Assembly (NCBI GenBank): GCA_030015575.1 | Contig: CM057339.1 | Coordinates: forward strand, 697,574,761 to 697,638,760 | From: Agapanthus africanus | Lineage: Eukaryota; Streptophyta; Magnoliopsida; Asparagales; Amaryllidaceae | Direction of reading: 5' to 3' | DNA: 64,000 nt | Shown here: positions 46,728-58,122 of the stretch, one piece after another | Layout of the letters: each line of letters begins with the position of its first letter | Numbering within the stretch: the stretch's first letter is position 1 | Notes under the pieces: model-generated | What the model saw: the letters and a program-made list of their open reading frames with translations, nothing else | Databases searched by the model: none | Told to the model about the DNA's origin: nothing | Position numbers and translations under genes: made by a program

Positions 46728-46922
46728 CGCTTTGGGCGAATCACTGGATCGTTTTTGGTGCCTTTCTTCACAAAACCCTGAGATGATTTTTGGAGTATGA
46801 TTTATTTTGTTTTGAACAGGAAAAATTTTAACAGAAAGTTAGGGTTTTGAAATTTTGGTTTTCCGATTTTTCCGATCAAACTTCCATACACTTTTACTAC
46901 CTAGCTAGTTTATATTTAGTTA

Positions 46923-46935
46923 GGCTCTGATACTA
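46923..46935 (-). other. Primer binding site of C
   Basis: Minus strand TAGTATCAGAGCC, one base after the LTR end CTTACA. It has a G-to-A change in the initiator-Met tRNA complement TGGTATCAGAGC. Confidence 0.82.
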
Positions 46936-46936
46936 C

Positions 46937-48983
46937 TGTAAGTCCACGTTGCCCACCCCGATACTTACGGGGAGGCGGAAAACAGAATAAAAATCAAATT
47001 TTTATCAACTATAGGCAACATGGACTAGACAAAGAAGGATCTTTGCTAAACAAAAACAAGCTAAAGCTAACTAGAAAATAGCTAAGTGTTAGAATGGTTA
47101 TACCTAGGGCTTTATGTCCTTCTCTCCTTGCTCCTTGGAGTAGTAGAAAAAGGTCACCTTTGTCGTCTTCTCACGTCGAAGAAGGATCCACCCGAAAGCC
47201 TCAACCTTTGGCTTCAACTCCAAGCTAGAAGTAATTAGGGTGCTAGAAGTGCTAATCCTAGAACCCTAGATGAGAGTAGAGATTATCAAGAAGTGGTTTT
47301 TCTCAAGCTCAAGTGTTTCTCAACACATGAGAGGGGAGAGCTCGAGGAAGAGGAAGAACAAGAGAGAGAAAGTAAAATGATAGAATGAGAGAATAAAACA
47401 ACCATTCTCACATATATGTGTGAATTATTATAATTAGATAATTAGTGAGATAATTGTCATGGCTTAATCAAGACATGACCATTATCATTTCATATTTAAT
47501 GCTAATTGCAAGGATCAAAGAGCGTCTTTTATATGGAATGATGATGGTCAATATGTCAACTAAGGTCAACAAGTCAAGATAGTCAAATGGTCAACAACCA
47601 TAACCATGCACAATTATATTAAACTAATATCAATTAACCATAATTCACACATAAGCATTAGGGTTAATAAAATGACAATGGTCATTAACCCTAATCAAAG
47701 TCCTCTCCCTTTGTCTCAAGCAACTGCGCATACGCACCCGTATTCGTGATCCGAGGAACACGAATACAATGAGATAAAACAAATCCCAAATCATATACTA
47801 GGATCTGGCTTAAACCAAAGCCCGCTAGTATAAGCTGTCCGTACAACAAACGTGCACTAGTGCGCGGATGTGAACGAACCCTGTCGCAAAACCATGCGAC
47901 CTCTACTCATTTTGCCTAAAGGAGAATAGCTCTCTGTGTGGGACTCTAAAGACTCGACACTATGCTGGTAGTGGGTTTAACCACAGACCGCAAGCGGCAC
48001 TAGCTGTACGTAACGGTCCCCAGGTAGATGCCGATAAGAAGACTGACGAGGTGAACCCCATCTGAACTCCTACTGAGCCTGTATGTGACAGTCTCCATAC
48101 AGTCCGGTCTGTTCGTCTGATACATTGCATGGCGGGCCTAGGGGACGGTGAACGTCAGTCCCCTAATAGCGGTACAAGTCGTGTCGGAGTGTAGCCCAGA
48201 ACACCCTGTGATAACACTGGAAACCTACCAGTATATCTCGCTTGCCCTGGCTAGGGACTACTTGTGTAATGGCTCTCCTAGACACAGCGTGATGGCAACC
48301 CACAATACCGGGAGAGACGAATCCTGTCTAACCGTCACTGCCTCCAAGTGCTTCGGGACTGCACCCAAAAACTACCTGTTTGAACGACTCCTTTGAGCCA
48401 TGGTAGGGTAGTAATCAAAGTGCGGTGGGAACACACTCGAGGCGAAGTGACAGTGTCAAGTCAGCGGACTAAGCTGTACTCATGTCACCTGGGAACTGAT
48501 AACTGACGATAGGTATAATACCAACCAACAGTCCCCGACGAGTCCTGTCCAGTGTACTCGTAACCTAACGAGCACCCGTATACTATCTCAAGAACGACGT
48601 ACTGACGGCTGTGGGACAGACCGTCTCCAACACTGGGATGAGAAGCGCATACGCTAGTCTACTCCGGAGTATCGATGCCCTGTCTCGATAGTCCAATGAC
48701 TAGGGACCTGTATAAGGATGTTCTTATGGATTACCCAGCTCCCACGAGTGTGAGCGCCATCACAACGCTGGTAATCAAGCAAAGATCCTAAGGGCTCTAC
48801 TAATATGTATATCAGCGATATGCTAAAGGAAACACATGCACATATTAAAGCAGAGACAAACCAAGTAGCATACTACCATTTCGAGCAAGATTGTATATAC
48901 AACTGTGAATATCCCAAGCTTCCATCAAGTAATAGACAAACTAGTATGATACAGTAATGGCCTCTAGGGCATATACACTAACA
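46937..48983 (-). repeat. Middle LTR shared by C (5') and C2 (3')
   Basis: The 2047-bp LTR, TGTTAGTGTATATGCCC to CTTACA on the minus strand, has the PBS of C on its left and the polypurine tract of C2 on its right. One LTR therefore serves two internal regions. It contains a perfect 12-bp inverted repeat ATTAGGGTTAAT/ATTAACCCTAAT (47657-47668/47684-47695), which carries telobox-like sequence. Confidence 0.88.
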
Positions 48984-48997
48984 ATCTCCCACTTGCA

Positions 48998-51900
48998 CTA
49001 AGGCCATGTACTGCCGTATCGAAGACCTATCATCTCGATCAGCCGCCCGAACTGAGTCTGGGGCAAGGCCTTGGTGAATGGATCTGCTGTGTTATCTTTT
49101 GAAGCAACCCTCCGAACCTCGATCTCCTAGCGATCCACGATCTCCCTGATCAGGTGATACCGCCTTAAGATGTGTCTGGATTTTTGATGGGACCTGGGTT
49201 CCTTCGCTAAAGCTATAGCCCCGTTGTTGTCGCAATACAGAGGTATTGGGTCAACAATGGATGGAACCACCTAAAGTTCTTTCAAGAACTTCCTTATCCA
49301 GACAGCTTCTTTTGCGGCATCAGATGCAGCGATGTATTCCACTTCCATAGTGGAGTCCGCAACGGTTTCCTGTTTGGAACTCTTCCAACACACCGCCCCT
49401 GAATTGAGGGTAAAGACAAAACCCGACATGGACTTGGAATCATCCTTGTCACTCTGGAAGCTGGAATCAGCAAAGGCCTCAATCTGCAGATCTTTTCCGC
49501 CATACACCAAGAACATCTCCTTAGTCCTTCTCAGGTACTTGAGAATGTTCTTTACTGCTATCCAACGTTTCTCCCTAGGGTTTGACTGATACCGGCTTAC
49601 CACAGTCAGTGCATAAGCTACATCTGGTCTGGTACACAACATCGCATACATTATAGAGCCTACCGCAGAAGCGTAGGGTATAATAGACATGCGATCCCTC
49701 TCCAAATCAGTCTTGGGAGACATCTCTTTGGAGAGGGTGATCCCGTGACAAGCCGGTAGATTACCGCGCTTGGAATCTTCCATACTGAATCTCTTCAGTA
49801 TGGTGTCGATGTACCTGGACTGTGAAAGTCCTAATATCCTCTTGGATCTGTCACGGTAGATCCGGATACCCAGAATGTATGAGGCATCACCCAGGTCTTT
49901 CATGGAGAACCTGTGTGACAAGAACCCCTTGACAGATTGTAGCATAGGAATGTCATTTCCTATCAAGAGAATGTCATCCATGTATAAAACGAGGAATACT
50001 ACAGTTCTCGCTACAAATCTACAATATATGCATGGTTCATCTGGATTTTTGATAAAGCCAAATTCCTTGACCGTCTCATCAAAACAGATGTTCCAACTCC
50101 GCGATGCCTGCTTTAGTCCATAAATGGACTTAAGCAACTTGCACACCTTTCCGCTGCTCCCACTCTGAATGAAACCCTCTGGCTGGTCCATATAGACACA
50201 CTCCTCTAAATGACCATTTAGAAAAGCTGTCTTTACGTCCATCTTCCAAATCTCATAATCGTGGAAGGCAGCATTGGCAAGAAGGATCCGAATGGATTTC
50301 AGCATAGCTACTGGAGAAAAGGTTTCGTTATAGTCCAAACCAGGTCGCTGACGAAAACCCTTTGCTACCAGTCTAGCTTTATAGGTCTCAACCTGTCCAT
50401 CTACACCAATCTTCCTTTTGAAGATCCACTTGCATCCTACGGGTTTTACCCCATCTGGAGCAATGTCCAACGTCCATACTTTGTTGGTGTACATGGACTC
50501 CATTTCGGTCCGCATTGCATCCAGCCATTTTACCGAGTCGACGCTCTGAATGGCTTGCTGGAAGCTAGTAGGCTCATCATAATCTATGATGCAATCCTCT
50601 CTATCCCCGTCAATGAGAAAACCGTAGTATCTCTCGGGCGGATGAGACTGCCTACTACTCCTGCGGAGTGGCGTGGGAATGTCCTGATCTTTCGAACCAT
50701 CTGGTTCTACTAAGCTTTCAGTAATAGCTAGTGGTTCTAGAATTTCTTCTAGTTCTATTGCGCTCCCACTTAGTTCTTTTTCTATGAACTGGTGTTCTAG
50801 AAAGTGGGCATGGCGAGAAACAAGGACTTTTTGTTCCTCTTCGCAATAGAAGAAATATCCCTTGGAGTTCTTTGGATATCCCACAAACTTGCATTGTACT
50901 GAGTGTGCCTCGAGCTTGTCCGCATGCTACTTTTTTACAAAAGCTGGACATCCCCATGTCTTAATGTGATTAAGATAGGGTCTCTTCCCACACCACATCT
51001 GATATGGTGTAGTAGGCACAGTCTTAGTTGAAACTCGGTTCAAAAGGTATGCAGCTGATTCTAGAGCATATCCCTAGAACGATCGCGGCAACTCATCGTT
51101 ACTCATCATGGACCGTACCATATCCAATAGGGTTCGGTTCCGTCTCTCCGATACACCGTTATGTTGCGGAGTGTATGGAGGAGTAAGCTGAGAGAGAATT
51201 CCATTCTCTTTTAAGTAACCCAGGAACTCGGCACTCAAGTACTCACCACCTCGATCAGATCTCAGTGTCTTGATACTTTTTCCTGTTTGTTTTTCTACTT
51301 CATTCTTATATTCCTGGAATTTTTCAAAAGCCTCGGATTTATGTTTCATTAAGAAGACATAACCGTACCTTGAAAAGTCATCCGTAAAAGTAATGAAGTA
51401 AGAATAACCGCTTCGCGCATGTGTAGACATTGGACCGCACACGTTGCTGTGTACGAGTCCCAAGAGCTCACTCGCTCTTACTCCGTGTCCAGTGAACGGA
51501 GTCTTTGTCATCTTTCCTTTGAGACAGGATTGACAAGTTGCATACGATTGATATTCGAACGGATCCAAATATCCTTCTGCATGTAACTTAGTCAACCTTC
51601 TCTCATTGATGTGACCCAGTCTACAATGCCATAAGAAAGTTTTATTTATTTCTGGAGACTTTCTTTTGTGTGTATTCTGGACATTGAAAATCTGTGGTTG
51701 GTTTAAAACGTATATACCGTTGTTCAATGTACCTGATCCAATCAAAACTTGATTAAGGTGAATGTTCACTACATTACTTACAAATGCAAATTCATAACCT
51801 TCTTTAGATAATAAAGATACATAAATGATATTACAGGTTGCATTTGGTACATAATAACAACTATGCAAAACCAAAAAATGTCCATCCGACAATCCCAGGT

Positions 51901-52948
51901 GATAGTCCCCCACGGCCTCAGCATCCATGCTAGCACCGTTTGCAACTCTGAGGGTCATGTCACCTGCCTTCAAAACTCTACGCTTTCTCAACGCCTGCAA
52001 AGAATTACAGATATGAGATCCCGATCCGGTATCCAATACCCAGGATGTAGAGTTTATTGATAGACAGTTTTCAATAACATACACACCTGAAGCTGAAGCT
52101 GCAACTCGCTTCAAATCCTGTGTTCTGGCCTTCCAAGCCTTGCAATCCTGTTTCCAGTGACCACTTTTGTGACAATAGAAGCATTCTTCCTTCCCCACCA
52201 GCTTTCCCGCTACCTTTGTTGCTTTTCCTTTTCCCTTCGTATCCACTTTACTGACACCGCCTCTTGGTTTGGCGGGGGCTTTCTTCTTCTTACCCTTGGC
52301 TTTCGCCCTGGATCTAGAAGAGGAAGATCCTCCTACAAACAAAGTGGATGTCTCCCTACCTTTCTGTAGGGTGCCCTCAGCACTCCTCAACATGTTCAGA
52401 AGTTCGGAAAGTTCAACCTCCTTTCCTTGCATGTTGAAGTTAAGGATAAACTGGGCATAAGTGGAAGGAAGGGACTGGAGAATCAAATCAGTATAGAGTT
52501 CATTCTCCAACGTGGTCCCAAGGTCCGCGAGCTCCTCTATTTAGCCAATCATCTTAAGCACGTGTTCTGCTACCGATGATCCGACGGCCAATCTTGCCGA
52601 AAATAGCTTCTTCGACACTTCGTATCTTGCGATACGAGACTGCTCTCCATACAGTTCTTTTGTATGGAGAAATATGGACTCTAGGTCCATATTCTCGTGC
52701 CTCCTCTGATGTTCGTTGTCCATCGAGGCAAGTACAAGGCATTTGGCCTTCATGCAATCTATCTCCCATGTCTTACGGATTTCCTTATCCGCGACGCTGG
52801 AAGTGGGAGCTGGGACAGGGGGAGCTTTGGTGGTAAGGATATACCCCAACTTGTCGTAAGTGATTGCCATCTTGACATTCCTGAGCCAATCTTTGTAGTT
52901 TGGCCCAGTCAATATATTTTTATCTAGTAATAACTTAAGTCCGGTCAT
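48998..52948 (-). pseudogene. Copia gag-pol of C2 with five in-frame stops
   Basis: From ATG 52948 one frame of 1317 codons holds Gag (as in C), a CCHC knuckle (CFYCHKSGHWKQDC, about 52150-52195), protease (WVLDTGSGSHIC), the integrase zinc region (LWHCRLGHINERR ... CQSCLKGK) and core, RT (YMDDILLIGND) and RNase H, ending YGSTWP and TAG. Stops are at 52541-52543 (Tyr in C), 51074-51076 (Trp in A), 50927-50929, 49271-49273 (Gln in A) and 49127-49129. The first integrase catalytic Asp is Asn (VHSNVCGPM), so even a readthrough product would be inactive. The frame is otherwise undamaged. Confidence 0.92.
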
Positions 52949-53446
52949 GTTGAATGGTCGCTGCAATTAGGAGAGAGAAAAGAAACACTTTAGCATGACG
53001 CTCTTGCAAGTTTAGAGTGGTTTTTAGTTTGTCTAAACTGGATGGCTCCCACTGTCTCTCGAATCCCTTCTCAAACCGTAAAGAAAGGATTAGTCAGGAT
53101 CAATCTCACCGTACAATACTTGCTTAACCGTTCAGCCAGGCCAGTGTCGGTACTTTGAGGGAGGTTTTCCAACGCTTTCGCGAAGTTCCTTAATTTAAGA
53201 ACCTCTTTTCCCTGGGGGCGTAGCCCCGCTAACACCTTTCTAGACACCTACTATGTTTATAGCATTGATCGTTAAGTGAGAGTTTTCCCGAGGAGTAGCA
53301 TATACTCACAGTAGGATCGGGATCCAAATATCATCATGTGATAAAACCGAAGGAATCCTACAAGAATCATCACACTCCAAATGGTATGCAGCGCTAGCAA
53401 GTTTCAGTACTTATGAAACTCCCGATATGGATTTTTGCCCCATGCT

Positions 53447-53656
53447 CTTATGACCTTGACTTTGGCCAAAATATCATAAGTCACATGTCAAGTTCTACCC
53501 GTCATTCTCCTGGTTAATTTGGACCCACCCATACCTACCCTTGACTTTGGCCAAAATGGCAGCACGACTGTCCCAAACCAACGTATCTATCTATGCTGCA
53601 CATGAATACCTAATAGCTACCAATCACTATACCTTGACTTTGGCCAAAATACATAG
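53447..53656 (-). repeat. Three stem-loops with one repeated loop (C2 leader)
   Basis: CCTTGACTTTGGCCAAAA recurs at 53454, 53539 and 53632 (plus letters). Stems are CTTATGA/TCATAAG (53447-53453/53474-53480) and CTATA/CATAG (53627-53631/53652-53656). In the last the C-to-C2 difference leaves a G-U pair in RNA, so pairing is kept. Confidence 0.8.
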
Positions 53657-54769
53657 CTTGAATACTTTTTGACCATTCATGTGGAATGACGGAGGGCTAC
53701 GAATGGTTTTGGCGAAACCGTGAACGTAGTGAACTTGATATAATCGATGGAACGAGATAGCTTTTAAAAGGAGTGGTTCAAGCTCCACGTTTAAAAGTTT
53801 AGTTTTGAAAAGAACCGAGTGGTTTTCAAAGTTTTCCAATCGATTTTTATTTGGTTTATTTTCTTGCATTAGTTCTTTTAATGTGTCCCATCATTTAATC
53901 CTACCATTGCAGAAAACAGCCAACATGTGACGTACGCTTATGCCATTCGCATTCGCCACGGGGCCCCGTCATCACCCGTTAGGTTACTTAACTAACGACA
54001 GAGCGGGGGCTGGGCTAGCGTGGCTGTAAAACATAAGCAACGCCTAAATAGTTATCATATATAAATATATAGCAATGATAGACATTACAGATCACAGATG
54101 AATACATTGGATATACTAGGAATCCGCAATCCGTTCGAGCCTGCAACGAAAAGTGGATTACACGGTCGCGGTGAATAGCCAAATACCCCACCCAAGACCC
54201 CTACGGGTGCGGCAAACTACCCACCAAGTACCCGAAGCGAAGCAACCTCCCTCAACACCGTGAGTAGGCCACTCGGCACTTCGAGATACCCGGTAGTTTG
54301 TGCACCCCCTCCATGGGTCTATCCTAGGAGCAAAAACAGTAAAAAGAATTATACAATGACGGCTACAACCCCGACCCAATTGTGCGGCCATACAAATATT
54401 ATTACATCAACTTACATGTTACAATGAATGAAAGAAAAAGAAACACTCATCTCACATCCACCCCGGCTATTCACCCGCGACAATCCAACACATTCATATA
54501 CACATACCATCATCAAACACAGATCACAGATATGTATAACCCTGACTAATCGACATATAGCGATTAGCCGACGTTCAATACATATAAACATCACAGATAT
54601 AACCTTTTTGCCAAAGTGTAGTGAAGTTCTATAAAAATACGGATTTATAGGCCCCCAAAAATAAATTTCTTTTCTGGAAAACCTGGGCACATATAAACCA
54701 TCTTAAAAATCCCAAAACCAAGCCAGAAAAACACTGCACCAAACTCGACCCAGAACCGAGCCAAAACGG

Positions 54770-54813
54770 CCGCGGTTGCGCGGCAATAGCTTGCTATTTC
54801 GGCGGAACCGCGG
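54770..54813 (-). other. GC-rich leader hairpin (C2), partly decayed
   Basis: Arms 54770-54790 and 54793-54813 match those of C except for three changes in one arm that weaken the inner stem. Confidence 0.65.
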
Positions 54814-55008
54814 CGCTCTGGGCGAATCACTGGATCGTTTTTGGTGGCTTTCTTCACAAAACCCTGAGTTGATTTTTGGAGTATGATTTATTTTGTTTTG
54901 AACAGGAAAAATTTTAACAGAAAGTTAGGGTTTTGAAATTTTGGTTTTCCAATTTTTCCGATCAAACTTCCATACACTTTTACTACCTAGCTAGTTTATG
55001 TTTATTTA

Positions 55009-55021
55009 GGCTCTGATACCA
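55009..55021 (-). other. Primer binding site of C2
   Basis: Minus strand TGGTATCAGAGCC, exact initiator-Met tRNA complement, one base from the LTR end. Confidence 0.92.
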
Positions 55022-55022
55022 C

Positions 55023-56843
55023 TGTAAGTCCACGTTGCCCACCCCGGTGCTTACGGGGAGGCGGGAAACGGAATAAAATCAAATTTTTATCAACTATTGG
55101 CAACATGGACTAGACAAAGAAGGATCTTTGCTAAACAAAAACAAGCTAAAGCTAACTAGAAACTAGCTAAGTGTTGAATGGTTATACCTAGGGCTTTATG
55201 TCCTTCTCTCCTTGCTCCTTGGAGTAGTAGAAAAAGGTCACCTTTGTCGTCTTCTCACGTCGAAGAAGGATCCACCCGAAAGCCTCAACCTTTGGCTTCA
55301 ACTCCAAGCTAGAAGTAACTAGGGTGCTAGAAGTGCTAATCCTAGAACCCTAGATGAGAGTAGAGATTATCAAGAAGTGGTTTTTCTCAAGCTCAAGTGT
55401 TTCTCAACACATGAGAGGGAAGAGCTTGAGGAAGAGGAAGAACAAGAGAGAGAAAGTAAAATGATAGAATGAGAGAATAAAACAACCATTCTCACATATA
55501 TGTGTGAATTATTATAATTAGATAATTAGTGAGATAATTGTCATAGCTTAATCAAGACATGATCATTATCATTTCATATTTAATGCTAATTGCAAGGATC
55601 AAAGAGCATCTTTTATATGAAATGATGATGGTCAATATGCCAACTAAGGTCAACAAGTCAAGATAGTCAAATGGTCAACAACCATAACCATGCACAATTA
55701 TATTAAACTAATATCAATTAACCATAATTCACACATAAGCATTAGGGTTAATAAAATGACAATGGTCATTAACCCTAATCAAAGTCCTCTCCTTCTGTCT
55801 CAAGCAACTGTGCATACGCATCCGTATTCGTGATCCGAGGAACACGAATACAATGAGATAAAACCAATCCCAAATCATATACTAGGATCTGGCTTAAACC
55901 AAAGCCCGCTAGTATAAGCTGTCCGGACAACAAACGTGTACTAGTGCGCGGATGTGAACGAACCCTGTCGCAAAACCATGCGACCTCTACTCATTTTGCC
56001 TAAAGGCGAATAGCTCTCTGTGTGGGACTCTAAAGACTCGACACTACGCTGGCAGTGGGTTTAACCACAGACCGCAAGCGGCACTAGCTGTACGTAACGG
56101 TCCCCAGGTAGATGCCGATAAGAAGACTGACGAGGTGAACCCCATCTAAACTCCTACTGAGCCTGTATGTGACAGTCTCCGTACAGTCCGGTCTGTTCGT
56201 CTGATACATTGCATGGCGGGCCTAGGGGGGCGGTGAACGTCAGTCCCCTAATAGCGGTACAAGTCGTGTCGGAGTGTAGCCCAGAACACCCTGAGATAAC
56301 ACTGGAAACCTACCAGTATATCTCGCTTGCCCTGGCCAGGGACTACTTGTGTAATGGCTCTCCTAGACACAGCGCGATGTCAACCCCCAATACCGGGAGA
56401 GACGAATCCTGTCTAACCGTCACTGCCTCCGTGTGCTTCGGGACTGCACCCAAAAACTACCTGTTTGCACAACTCCTTTGAGCCGTGGTAAGGTAGTAAT
56501 CAAAGTGCAGTGGGAACACACTCGAGGCGAAGTGACAGTATCAAGTCAGCGGACTAAGCTGTACTCATGTCACCTGGGAACTGATAACTGACGATAGGTA
56601 TAATACCAACCAACAGTCCCCGACGAGTCCTGTCCAGTGTACTCGTAACCTAACGAGCACCCGTATACTATCTCAAGTACGACGTACTGACGGCTGTGGG
56701 ACAGACCGTCTCCCACACTGGGATGAGAAGCGCATACGCTAGTCTACTCCGGAGTATCGATAGTCCGACGACTAGGGACCTGTATAAGGATGTGCTTATG
56801 GATTACCCAGCTCCCACGAGTGTGAGCGCCATCACAACGCTGG
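55023..56843 (-). repeat. Right (5') LTR of C2, cut by element I
   Basis: It matches the middle LTR from its CTTACA end up to the equivalent of 48771, where element I begins. About 210 bp of the LTR lie beyond I, outside the window. The 12-bp inverted repeat of the middle LTR is present at 55741-55752/55768-55779. The expected target duplication of I is GCTGG (56839-56843). Confidence 0.85.
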
Positions 56844-56951
56844 TGTTCCCCCAATCTGAGCAAGGCTCATTTGAATTTTGAAAATTCAAAAATTCCTGAA
56901 GCAACGCTTCAAATTCCGTGCGTTGCGCAGTGCGCAAGCGGTCCGCAGTGC

Positions 56952-57145
56952 GACACGTGTCTGCGCAGTTGCGCAAGCGCACAGCTGCGCGACACGTGTC
57001 TGCGCAGTTGCGCAAGCGCACAGCTGCGCGACACGTGTCTGCGCAGTTGCGCAAGCACTGTTGCGCAAGCGCACAGCTGCGCGACACGTGTCTGCGCAGT
57101 TGCGCAAGCACTGTTGCGCAAGCCTCTCACTACGCGACACGTGTC
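56952..57145. promoter_or_regulatory. Five GACACGTGTC palindromes in tandem 39/53-bp units
   Basis: The 10-bp palindrome GACACGTGTC occurs at 56952, 56991, 57030, 57083 and 57136. The first three are 39 bp apart, the last two 53 bp, the longer unit having an extra ACTGTTGCGCAAGC. Each unit also has TGCGCA and CAGCTG palindromes. ACACGTGTC contains the G-box/ABRE core bound by plant bZIP and bHLH proteins. It lies 160-350 bp upstream of the TATA box. The array is clear; its enhancer role is inferred. Confidence 0.8.
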
Positions 57146-57304
57146 ATTCATTGGGGAGTTGCGCAGAAACAGAATAAAAATTTGATGAAATCTTTTCTGA
57201 AACAGAAGATTTTCTTCTGCCTTTGGATCAAAGATCCAATGGTGGGAAAATTCCCAAAATTATTCAGGAAAGATTTTGTTAACAAATCCAACAAATTTGT
57301 GAGC

Positions 57305-57314
57305 TCTATAAATA
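57305..57314 (+). promoter_or_regulatory. TATA box of the I LTR promoter
   Basis: CTATAAATAA in a GAGCTCTATAAATAAGACC context is a strong plant TATA box. Transcription would begin around 57335-57345, which defines the U3/R boundary. Confidence 0.75.
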
Positions 57315-57640
57315 AGACCTCAGGCCTCATTCAAAGGAGGATGATCATCAAGAGAAGAATTAACTTCTGAAAAAAAAAGAGAAGAGAAAGAACTCTTGAA
57401 GATTATTCAAGAACAAAAAAAAGAGGTAAAATCTTCTTTTTGAAGAATAGAAAGAGAAAAATCTCTGAAGAACAAAGGATAAAAAAATGAATAATTAAAT
57501 AAAAAAAAAGAAATAAATAGTGCCTTGCACTTGATATGAACCCTTGGTTCTGTGAAATCAGGGAAAACAAGAAGAACTTGTTTTTCCTTTGATCCAAATT
57601 TAGATCAAAAGTGCTATGCACTTTTGTTCTTAAATCTGGA

Positions 57641-57897
57641 AAATTCTTGAGTTTCTGCAACTCATTATCCAAAAGGGCCTGGCCCAAATTAAATTGCAAT
57701 AATAAAAGGGCAAAGCCCTGTTTGAAAAATTCTTGAGTTTCTGCAACTCATTATTCAAAAGGGCCTGGCCCAAATTAAATTGCAATAATAAAAGGGCAAA
57801 GCCCTGTTTGAAAATTCTTGAGTTTCTGCAACTCATTATTTAAAAGGGCCTGGCCCAAATCAAATTGCAAAATAATAAAGGGGCAGAGCCCTGTTTG
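57641..57897 (+). repeat. Three 86-bp tandem repeats in I
   Basis: AAATTCTTGAGTTTCTGCAA starts units at 57641, 57727 and 57812. Each contains GGGCCTGGCCC and GGGCAAAGCCC (GGGCAGAGCCC in unit 3), both short inverted repeats. All lie within the transcribed R-U5. Confidence 0.88.
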
Positions 57898-58122
57898 GAC
57901 TGATTCTTTTAGTCAGGAAAAGCCTAAAATAAATAAAAAAAATTGGACTTAACCCAATCCTGGCTGTAAGTCCTTAAATTAAATTGATTGAGCAAAATGG
58001 CTCTCTTAAACCAGTTCACGACCGGTTAGAGGGTACATCTCCGAACTCCTTTGACATCCCTCGTTGTAATTCCTCAACGACGTCAAAGAGGTGACGGGTC
58101 CCAACGACCATACATTGATATT

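Larger units (their letters stand above)
44863..46922 (-). other. Structured untranslated leader of C
   Basis: On the minus strand from the PBS: GC-rich near-palindrome (46684-46727), a block with a 77-codon ATG frame (46072-46305), the CGTTAG/CTAACG stem (45891-45911), three stem-loops (45361-45570), and the pyrimidine tract and GCAG before gag. It is nearly identical to the leader of C2. Confidence 0.75.
21609..48983 (-). mobile_element. Chimeric copia element C (contains B and A)
   Basis: On the minus strand, right to left: LTR 46937-48983, PBS, leader, gag ORF (44161-44862), then RNase H resumed at about 44200, interrupted by B at 43871/23797, RNase H end, polypurine tract and left LTR. 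Protease, integrase and RT are absent. The gag, leader and 5' LTR are nearly identical to C2, whereas the RNase H end and left LTR belong to a different subfamily. C is therefore a deletion chimera of two elements. Confidence 0.75.
52949..55008 (-). other. Structured untranslated leader of C2
   Basis: Same landmarks as C: near-palindrome (54770-54813, slightly decayed), a 77-codon ATG frame (54158-54391), the CGTTAG/CTAACG stem (53977-53997) and three stem-loops (53447-53656). A TTGCAG with a pyrimidine tract lies just before gag. Confidence 0.75.
48984..56843 (-). mobile_element. Copia element C2 (full gag-pol, mutated)
   Basis: Together with the middle LTR this is a complete copia layout on the minus strand: right LTR (55023-56843, cut by element I), PBS, leader, a single-frame gag-pol (48998-52948), polypurine tract and middle LTR. 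The coding frame has five nonsense codons and no frameshift, so it decayed recently. Confidence 0.88.

Noticed and set aside
46937-48983. Independent solo LTR between C and C2
   Set aside because: It has the PBS of C on one side and the polypurine tract of C2 on the other with no target duplication, so it is a shared LTR.
56803-57177. Overlapping Cys/Arg/Ala-rich frames in the palindrome array
   Set aside because: All frames on both strands stay open because of the repeat. They repeat the same residues and match no family.
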